20,810 bases of DNA from Pseudomonadota bacterium. GTDB taxonomy: Bacteria > Myxococcota_A > Polyangia > Polyangiales > Polyangiaceae. Position numbers and translations under genes: made by a program. Positions 15,851-20,810 of this stretch are shown one piece after another. The stretch spans positions 1-20,810 of the forward strand of contig JAEYVE010000090.1 of assembly GCA_023432025.1 (NCBI GenBank), given 5' to 3'. Within the stretch, counting starts at the first letter, position 1. Every line of letters begins with the position of its first letter. The notes under the pieces were generated by a model. It was not told the DNA's origin. It saw nothing but the letters and a program-made list of their open reading frames with translations, and did no database searches.

Positions 15851-16948
15851 TCAGGTACGAAACACCCGCGTTCGCTGCGCCACCAGACGGACGAGAAAGG
15901 GAAACCCAGCCGCAAAGACGCACAGCGCTTCTCGCGTGAGCGGCAGCACGAGGCCTCGAGAAATGAGGGAAGCAAGACGAACTGGACCTTGCGCTCGTCG
16001 AGCCCAATTGCGCTGAAAATGCGCTGCGCTCCGCCCCTTCAGATACGTCTCCGCCGCAAACGCACCGCTCTGCAGCGCCATCGCGATGCCGTCACCCGTG
16101 AACGACGGTACGACGCACGCTTGATCTCCCACGAGATACGGACCCGACGTTTGCTCGCGCACCAGTCCGTACGGGATGTTGGAGAGCGCGAGCGGGCGCG
16201 GATCGAGGTGCTCGGCGCTCGCCAAACGCCTTCGCAAGAGCGGCGTCTCCTCGGAAGTGGCCTCGAGCAGGGCATTCGAATCGTGTTTGACGGAAGCGAA
16301 CCTGCGCTTCGTCACCACCAGACACAGGTTCGCGCAGTCTCGCCCCACGGGCTGCAGCCCCACGTAGCCGCCGGCGAACGAATACAGCTCCACGGTGCGT
16401 CCCAACTCACGGAGCTGCTCCCACGAAAGACGAACGTGCCTCTTCACGGCAACCAGGTCGTTCTGATTCCCGGGAGGGCGCCGCTGCCCACGCAGGTCGT
16501 GTTTTCCCGTGGCGAGGAAGGCGGTCTTTCCCCGCAGCGGCTCTGCGTTCCGAACCCGTGCAGACCAGGCGCCGCCTGCCGCGCGCAGCCCTTCGACTTG
16601 TCGACCGCGCAGGACGCGCACTCCCGCAGCACGAGCCTGACCGAGCAAGGCTTCGTCCAGCTCGCGCCGGGGCAAACCCCAAGCGTCGAAAGGTAGACGG
16701 GTGAGGCACTCGCGCTCGCGGCAAACGAGGCGAACGCTTTCGATAGGCACCGCCCCCAGGCTCTCGGGAGTGACGCCCAGGGATGCCAGACACTCCGCGG
16801 CGTCCGCTGACAAAAACTCCCCGCACACCTTGTTCGACGCACTGGCGTCCCGCTCGACGAGAACCACCTCGCGACCCGCGCGTGCCAGAAGCGTGGCGAC
16901 GCTCGAGCCCGCCGGGCCTCCGCCCACCACCAGCACCTCGGCCGTCAT
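15851..16948 (-). CDS. FAD-dependent oxidoreductase, geranylgeranyl-reductase/monooxygenase type
   Basis: A 365-residue flavoprotein. The FAD-binding GGGPAGSSVA is at 9-18, ERD at 32-34 ends the second strand, KVCGEF lies at 40-45, and the second FAD motif GDQACVVPSFTGDGI is at 274-288. This layout fits the geranylgeranyl-reductase branch of PHBH-fold flavoproteins, which includes both reductases and aromatic hydroxylases. ATG 16948 overlaps the methyltransferase stop (ATGA), so it is the last gene of a coupled three-gene operon with the type III PKS. By analogy with Streptomyces srsABC (PKS, methyltransferase, flavoprotein hydroxylase), it may hydroxylate or oxidise the phenolic lipid to a quinone; saturating a lipid chain is the alternative. 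Confidence 0.85.
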   Translation of the reverse strand: MTAEVLVVGGGPAGSSVATLLARAGREVVLVERDASASNKVCGEFLSADAAECLASLGVTPESLGAVPIESVRLVCRERECLTRLPFDAWGLPRRELDEALLGQARAAGVRVLRGRQVEGLRAAGGAWSARVRNAEPLRGKTAFLATGKHDLRGQRRPPGNQNDLVAVKRHVRLSWEQLRELGRTVELYSFAGGYVGLQPVGRDCANLCLVVTKRRFASVKHDSNALLEATSEETPLLRRRLASAEHLDPRPLALSNIPYGLVREQTSGPYLVGDQACVVPSFTGDGIAMALQSGAFAAETYLKGRSAAHFQRNWARRAQGPVRLASLISRGLVLPLTREALCVFAAGFPFLVRLVAQRTRVFRT

Positions 16949-17760
16949 GCCACCGTGCTCTGCCGGCCGACGCGGTGTCGCTCGACGCCGCGTTGGTCGG
17001 CGCCGTGCTGGTCCACGCCGTCCTGGTCCACGCCGTCCTGGTCCACGCTGAGCCGCTCGACACAGAGGCGGAACGGCGCCCACCAACGAACTCGCACTTC
17101 TGCTTCGTCGAGCCCCGCGGACCGCAGAAGCCGCGTCCAGTCCTCGCGTTCGAAGGCGCGGGCGATGGACACCGGGCCGTCGTGACGAACGAAGCGGTGC
17201 CACCGGAAGACGGCGCCGAGCAGCCGAAACGAGTGGTACGGCACTGGATGCCGATGAAGGTCGCTCACGAACCACCCGCGCCGAGCCACACCGTTCATCC
17301 ACGTCAAGAACCGAACGATCTGGGCGTTGGTGAGATGATGAGCAAACAGTGAGCTCACGATGACGTCGAAGTCGCCCGGCGGCTCGTAGGAAAGCACGTC
17401 GGACACGACCCACGACGCGGGCTGCTCCTCCGCCCAGGCTCGCTTCGCGATTTCGATGGTCGCGCGGTTGACGTCGAGCCCGGTCAACTCGACGTTCAAC
17501 CCCGTTCGGGTCGCCCAGCGTGCTACCTGGCGTAGTCCGTCTCCGGACCCGCAGGCGACATCCAAAATCCGGAGAGGACGCGCTCGTGGCGCCGCGCGCG
17601 CAACTCTTCTTAGAAAGTCGAGCGTGGGGCGGTAGCCGAGCGTCACCCGGTTGACGGTGGCCAAGTCCGTCAAAGCGCGCCGCAGGTCTTCTTGGCTCAC
17701 GCCCGGCTCGTCCATGAGCTCGCCCACGAACGAGCGCTGCGAAAAGTCTCGCCGACTCAC
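16945..17760 (-). CDS. SAM-dependent class I methyltransferase with repetitive tail
   Basis: A 271-residue methyltransferase starting at GTG 17760, only 4 bases after the type III PKS stop. SAM-binding motif I is LDVACGSGDG (66-75), the acidic loop is TGLDVN (93-98) and motif II/III falls at FDVIVSSLFAHHLT (131-144). The core resembles UbiE/Coq5-like C-methyltransferases. Residues 238-271 form an unusual hydrophilic tail of five-residue units (VDQDG, VDQDG, VDQHG, ADQRG) outside the fold. The predicted job is methylation of the PKS product ring or hydroxyl. The stop overlaps the next ATG. Confidence 0.85.
   Translation of the reverse strand: MSRRDFSQRSFVGELMDEPGVSQEDLRRALTDLATVNRVTLGYRPTLDFLRRVARAAPRARPLRILDVACGSGDGLRQVARWATRTGLNVELTGLDVNRATIEIAKRAWAEEQPASWVVSDVLSYEPPGDFDVIVSSLFAHHLTNAQIVRFLTWMNGVARRGWFVSDLHRHPVPYHSFRLLGAVFRWHRFVRHDGPVSIARAFEREDWTRLLRSAGLDEAEVRVRWWAPFRLCVERLSVDQDGVDQDGVDQHGADQRGVERHRVGRQSTVA
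16984..17046. repeat. 15-bp tandem repeats inside the methyltransferase 3' end
   Basis: Units of about 15 bp (ACGCCGTCCTGGTCC on the + strand) occur as two identical copies plus two or three degraded ones. They encode the Asp/Gln/Gly/Val pentapeptide tail. Because 15 bp keeps frame, copy number can change without breaking the gene or its ATGA overlap. Confidence 0.8.
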
Positions 17761-17764
17761 TCTT

Positions 17765-18835
17765 TCAAACCTTTTCGAAGAGGAAGGTTTCGGCGGTGAG
17801 CCCTGGTCCGAACGACATGGCGCAACCTCGTTCTCCGGGACGCGCACGTCCGAGCAGCTCCGCCAGAACGAACATGACCGAGGGCGACGACATGTTGCCG
17901 TAGCGGTCGAGGACGGAGCGTGACGCGTCCAGCGCCAGAGACGGCAGGTCCAAAGCCTCCTCGACCGCGTCCAAAACGCTGCGCCCTCCTGGGTGAACCG
18001 CCCAATGCTCGACGGGACGTCCCTGATGGCCGCTGAGGATGTGATCCGCGCTCTCCCGTAGTCCGGCGCGGAGGGCTTGCGGCACCTGACCGGACAAGAA
18101 CATGTCGAACCCCGAGTCCCCGACACGCCAGGTGATCAAGTCTGCGGTGTTCAAGAGCCGCTCGGAATGAAAGCTCTGCAGCGCCAGGCCCGCCGGCACC
18201 GCGCTGACGATGCTCGCCGCGCACCCGTCGCCGAAGACCAAGAAGGACAGCATTTGCTCGAGCTCCGTCGTTTCATGGAGGTGAAGGGTGCAAAGCTCCA
18301 CGTTGACGATGAGGACGCGCGCTCGCGCATCCGAGCGAACGATGTGACGAGCCAGCTTGAGCGCGTTGATGGCCGCGAAGCAGCCCATGAATCCGACCAC
18401 GGTCCGTTCAACGGTGGGGCGGAGCCCGCAGCGGGTCATCAAATCCCAATCGAGGCCCGGCGCGTACATGCCCGTGCAAGACGTGACGATGACGTGACTG
18501 ATGCTCTGCACCTCGTCGGAGGAGAGCTCCAGTCGAGCAAACGCGTGCTCCGCGAGCTGCGGCGCTTCTCGCTCGAACACGGCCATGCGGCGCGCGGTGC
18601 CGGCGAAGGCGCCGCGCGGATAGAGACCCTCCGCGTCCACGGCCTCGTCCTGGTTCGCGGCGGGCGCAAGCACGGAGTAGCGACTGGAAATGCCCGACTT
18701 GCCCGCCATGCGATCGAACAACCGCTGAGGTCTCTCGGGGAGAAGGCTCCGCGCGAAGTGCACGAACACGGAGTGCACGTCGTAGCGGGGCGCTGCCGTC
18801 GCAATGCGGTTCAGGTAGGCGGTGGTCAAGCTCAT
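17765..18835 (-). CDS. Type III polyketide synthase (chalcone/alkylresorcinol synthase-like)
   Basis: A 356-residue homodimeric-type ketosynthase with the full catalytic triad: Cys152 (GFMGCFAAINALKLA), His281 (WAVHPGGRSVLD) and Asn314 (RYGNMSSPSVMFVL). The C-terminal GFGPG-like loop is present as SFGPG. Such enzymes extend an acyl-CoA starter with malonyl-CoA and cyclise it to resorcinols, pyrones or phloroglucinols. Together with the methyltransferase and flavoprotein, the expected product is a modified phenolic lipid, alkylpyrone or quinone. ATG 18835 has GAGGGG almost adjacent. Upstream, the DUF1264 gene stops 37 bp away on the same strand. Starter specificity cannot be read. Confidence 0.93.
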   Translation of the reverse strand: MSLTTAYLNRIATAAPRYDVHSVFVHFARSLLPERPQRLFDRMAGKSGISSRYSVLAPAANQDEAVDAEGLYPRGAFAGTARRMAVFEREAPQLAEHAFARLELSSDEVQSISHVIVTSCTGMYAPGLDWDLMTRCGLRPTVERTVVGFMGCFAAINALKLARHIVRSDARARVLIVNVELCTLHLHETTELEQMLSFLVFGDGCAASIVSAVPAGLALQSFHSERLLNTADLITWRVGDSGFDMFLSGQVPQALRAGLRESADHILSGHQGRPVEHWAVHPGGRSVLDAVEEALDLPSLALDASRSVLDRYGNMSSPSVMFVLAELLGRARPGERGCAMSFGPGLTAETFLFEKV

Positions 18836-18872
18836 CCCCTCGTTCGTGTGCCCGCTCGACGACGTTCGAGCG

Positions 18873-19661
18873 CTATTTCGTCACCACGCCCGCGGGCGCT
18901 CCAGCGCCGCGGAGCCGATCCTTCAGGGCATCGACGCCCATTTGTGGCCTCGCTCGCGGCGCGAGCTCGGCGCGCTGCTCGCGCTTCTCGGCGGTGTCGA
19001 TGTCCAAGCGCCGATCGCGATCTTCGACGAGCCCGGGAGGCGCTTCGCCGTCGCGATTGTAGGACCACGCAAGCAACGGCTGCCCCACGGGCAGCTTTTG
19101 GGCCGCGGGGTGACCGACGTGGCCGGTGTCCCAGACGTGCCAGGTTTTTCCGTAGCTGTTCAGCTTTTTCGCCAGAGCGGCCTTCTCGGCAACGTCCGGC
19201 ACTTGGGGCAGCACCAACTGACCGGAAAGGATTTCGTAGTTGTGAGGATGCCAGCTCTTCTTTTCCTCGGCGGGCAGGGTCTCGAAGAGAGCTTCGGAGA
19301 TGATGTACTCGAGACCGATCATGTTGGAGTCACGCGTGTTGCCATCGAAAATGACGCATTGAGTGAACTCCTCGTTCATGCCCTTGCAGTAGTGATGCGC
19401 CTCCATGTGGAGCCCCGGATCGCTCTTCATCACGTGAAAGCCATTGAGGTAGTGGTCGAAAGACCGTAGCGGCGCCAAGTCCTGAAGCGCCTCTGCGCCC
19501 TTCTCCAGAACCTTCGTGTCCGCCTCCTTTTCGGCGCCGGGCGGCGCGGCTTCGTTCGACGGCGGCGAGTTCTGCCGGTCGCAGGCGCCGCCGAACGACA
19601 CCAGGACGACAGTGACGATGCACCCGCCCCAAAGCCGCTGCTGCGGGTTCTGCTCGCCCAC
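18873..19661 (-). CDS. DUF1264 (oil-body-associated-protein family) putative lipoprotein
   Basis: A protein of about 262 residues. GTG 19661 is chosen because GGAG lies 11 bases upstream and a short basic leader precedes the hydrophobic stretch (CIVTVVLVSFGGAC, Cys27); TTG 19697 and GTG 19670 are alternatives. A polar linker follows to residue ~60. Residues ~66-205 match DUF1264: SFDHYLNGFHV, HMEAHHYC, EFTQCVIFDGN, MIGLEYIISE, WHPHNYEILSGQL and TWHVWDTGH. The family is best known from plant oil-body-associated proteins, and bacterial members are common but uncharacterised. The last ~65 residues are charged and low-complexity. It lies 37 bp upstream of the type III PKS on the same strand, so a link to lipid handling is possible but inferred. 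Confidence 0.85.
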   Translation of the reverse strand: MGEQNPQQRLWGGCIVTVVLVSFGGACDRQNSPPSNEAAPPGAEKEADTKVLEKGAEALQDLAPLRSFDHYLNGFHVMKSDPGLHMEAHHYCKGMNEEFTQCVIFDGNTRDSNMIGLEYIISEALFETLPAEEKKSWHPHNYEILSGQLVLPQVPDVAEKAALAKKLNSYGKTWHVWDTGHVGHPAAQKLPVGQPLLAWSYNRDGEAPPGLVEDRDRRLDIDTAEKREQRAELAPRARPQMGVDALKDRLRGAGAPAGVVTK

Positions 19662-19708
19662 CGATTGCACCGCTCCGGTACGTCTCGCTCCAGGCAAGCC
19701 ATAAGTGC

Positions 19709-19734
19709 CCGCGCGGGCGCTCGAGCCCGCGCGG
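19709..19734. terminator. GC-rich hairpin between the small membrane protein and DUF1264 genes
   Basis: CCGCGCGGGC pairs perfectly with GCCCGCGCGG across GCTCGA: a 10-bp all-GC stem, 17 bases past the stop at 19752 in the direction of minus-strand transcription. No U-run follows, so termination efficiency is uncertain. Confidence 0.55.
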
Positions 19735-19751
19735 CCTCCTTCGACCGCGCT

Positions 19752-20015
19752 CTACTTCACCCGAGCGGGCTCGAGCGCCTTCGCAGCGGCCGCAAACGGC
19801 AGCATCAAGAGCCCCAGCGCAATCCAGGCGCCATCGAGCGCAAATGCCAAAAGCGCGGCCAAGAAAATCTGCGCGCGCTCCCACAGCCGCGGAGCGGCGC
19901 TGTACTTGTCGTGCCTCATCGTGTCCCCCTTTTCGTTGTCACGCTCGACGCGTGCGATGCCGAACGCCGCGCCCGGCTCGGCCGCGGACTTTTCGGGCTT
20001 CGTCCGTTTCTTCAC
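19752..20015 (-). CDS. Small membrane protein
   Basis: An 87-residue protein with GTG 20015 overlapping the stop of the upstream gene (GTGA). The N-terminal 32 residues are Lys/Glu-rich. A hydrophobic stretch from residue ~49 to 80 (IFLAALLAFALDGAWIALGLL) forms one long or two short membrane segments around an Asp-Gly. A second start, ATG 19919 (MRHDKYSAAPR), has a strong AAGGGGGA site 4-5 bases upstream and would give 55 residues. The longer form keeps the high third-position GC of coding DNA and the start/stop overlap, so it is preferred, but two products are possible. Function unknown. Confidence 0.55.
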   Translation of the reverse strand: MKKRTKPEKSAAEPGAAFGIARVERDNEKGDTMRHDKYSAAPRLWERAQIFLAALLAFALDGAWIALGLLMLPFAAAAKALEPARVK

Positions 20016-20509
20016 ACCAGACGCTCACGGAGCGAATCGAGGCGCTCCAGCTGCGTCTCTGCCAAATGCTTCAGATCGGCATAGTCGAAGCGCTGCAGGC
20101 GGTCGTCTTTGGCCTGAAGCCAGCTCAAGTTCTGCCAGAGGCAACGCTTGCCAGCGACACCCGTCGACAGAGCCTCGATCTCGAGAATTCGGGTGAGCCC
20201 CGGGTCGTGAAGAGCCGGGCTGAGCTTGAGCCCGGCGACCCGCTCCGCGAGCCAGCCGGTCGCCTTTTTGATGGGATTTTCCTTGCAGGACAGCGCCGAA
20301 ATCGTGTCCTTCAAAATGTCGCGCTCTTCTTGGATTTCGTTCGCGATGACGCCCAGAACGCTGCGCTCCCGCTCGTCCTTGGACTCTTGAACCATCTTGC
20401 GCGCGAGCTCGAGCCCGCCGGTCGAACCGGCGAGGTGATCGTTCAGGTACACCTCGAGCTGCTTGCCACGCAGTGCCGTACCTGGAGTGCTTTCAGCCAG
20501 CGGGGTCAT
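20012..20509 (-). CDS. Conserved helical protein, possibly ferritin-like
   Basis: A 165-residue protein. ATG 20509 (MTPLAESTPG) has AGAGG and AGGAGG upstream; the frame extends to 20683 but that part is Arg/Pro/Gly-rich and unlike the rest. The sequence is fully helical: a YLNDHLAGSTGGLELA start, then VIANEIQEERDILKDTI, and a final LKHLAETQLERLDSLRERL. The YLNDHLAGSTGG start recalls a family of small uncharacterised bacterial proteins. Acidic and His residues are spaced as in helical bundles (E/D/H in three helices), so a ferritin-like fold is possible but not shown. It overlaps the small membrane-protein gene by 4 bases. Function unknown. Confidence 0.65.
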   Translation of the reverse strand: MTPLAESTPGTALRGKQLEVYLNDHLAGSTGGLELARKMVQESKDERERSVLGVIANEIQEERDILKDTISALSCKENPIKKATGWLAERVAGLKLSPALHDPGLTRILEIEALSTGVAGKRCLWQNLSWLQAKDDRLQRFDYADLKHLAETQLERLDSLRERLV

Positions 20510-20810
20510 GATGCCTCTTCCTCCTGTTCTTGGTGCCTCCACTCTCGCGGAGGCGACGCCTCGGGAGCCAAGAACACGCGGTGACTGGCGTCCCGTTTGC
20601 GGAGGGACGAGAGCGCGTGCGCGCGCCCTCACGCGCCCCAGGGGCGCGGGCGGCGCCCCTCTGTCCGCCTCGACGTCGGCCATCAGAGCTACCTGCTTTT
20701 GGAGCCGCTAGAGACCTTCACCGCCCCGGGCAGCTCTCCCTCCTCAGCAAAGCTTGGATCGGCAGGCGAAGCGGGCAATCCACGTTTTCGCCTCGAAATC
20801 CTCCAACGAG
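20510..20810. other. Right-edge region with no supported gene
   Basis: No convincing gene. A minus-strand frame open from the edge ends at 20689 and encodes an Asp/Glu/Pro/Ser-rich segment (LPASPADPSFAEEGELPGAV), possibly the C-terminus of a gene beginning outside the window; a plus-strand frame from 20712 is also open to the edge. Neither can be supported here. Bases 20510-20688 should contain the promoter of the 165-aa gene. Confidence 0.4.

Noticed and set aside
15582..16007. N-terminal extension of the large ferritin-like protein
   Set aside because: Arg/Ser/Pro-rich sequence overlapping the oxidoreductase gene; GTG 15581 has a good AGGGAG site.
16949..17413. N-terminal extension of the flavoprotein
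   Set aside because: It would overlap the methyltransferase in another frame; ATG 16948 starts directly at the FAD-binding strand and overlaps the previous stop.

Overview
The window is GC-rich (well above 60% by eye). It looks like chromosomal DNA of a myxobacterium, most likely of the Sorangium/Polyangium type. That placement is an inference from gene style: secreted lipoproteins with long Gly/Ser/Thr linkers after the lipobox, a TSP3-like Cys/Asp-rich segment joined to a LamG fold, many GTG starts, and dense stop/start overlaps. No rRNA, tRNA, transposase or CRISPR array was seen.

Left edge (1-1502, +): the end of a DISARM anti-phage locus, namely the C-terminal half of DrmB (DUF1998) overlapping DrmC (single-HKD phospholipase D). 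It runs tail to tail into a minus-strand HerA/DUF87-type ATPase (1467-2888). That ATPase appears to have lost its C-terminal part exactly where drmC begins, so 1503-1530 is a candidate island boundary. A helical protein of unknown function (2965-3873, -) follows.

3874-4643 is a large divergent intergenic region. It holds the most unusual object in the window: 13 copies of an 18-bp palindrome (GAGGCGCCTAGGCGCCTC) at a 41-43 bp period, close to four helical turns, with compensatory changes that preserve the dyad in some copies and related spacers that make CRISPR unlikely. I know of no described element that matches it.

4644-13607 (+): a transglutaminase-like protein; a GH43+CBM6 lipoprotein; a LamG lipoprotein; an amidohydrolase lipoprotein with a complete binuclear metal site; 6-phosphogluconolactonase and glucose-6-phosphate dehydrogenase overlapping by 4 bases (oxidative pentose phosphate pathway, NADPH); then a cofactor-free chloroperoxidase-type hydrolase followed directly by an isochorismatase-family hydrolase.

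13623-20509 (-): two adjacent ferritin-like proteins form one unit. Upstream of them is a compact three-gene operon of type III polyketide synthase, SAM methyltransferase and FAD oxidoreductase, probably making a methylated and oxidised phenolic lipid or quinone. A DUF1264 (oil-body-associated-protein family) lipoprotein lies 37 bp upstream. Further upstream are a small membrane protein and a 165-aa helical protein. The right edge (20510-20810) holds no gene I can support.
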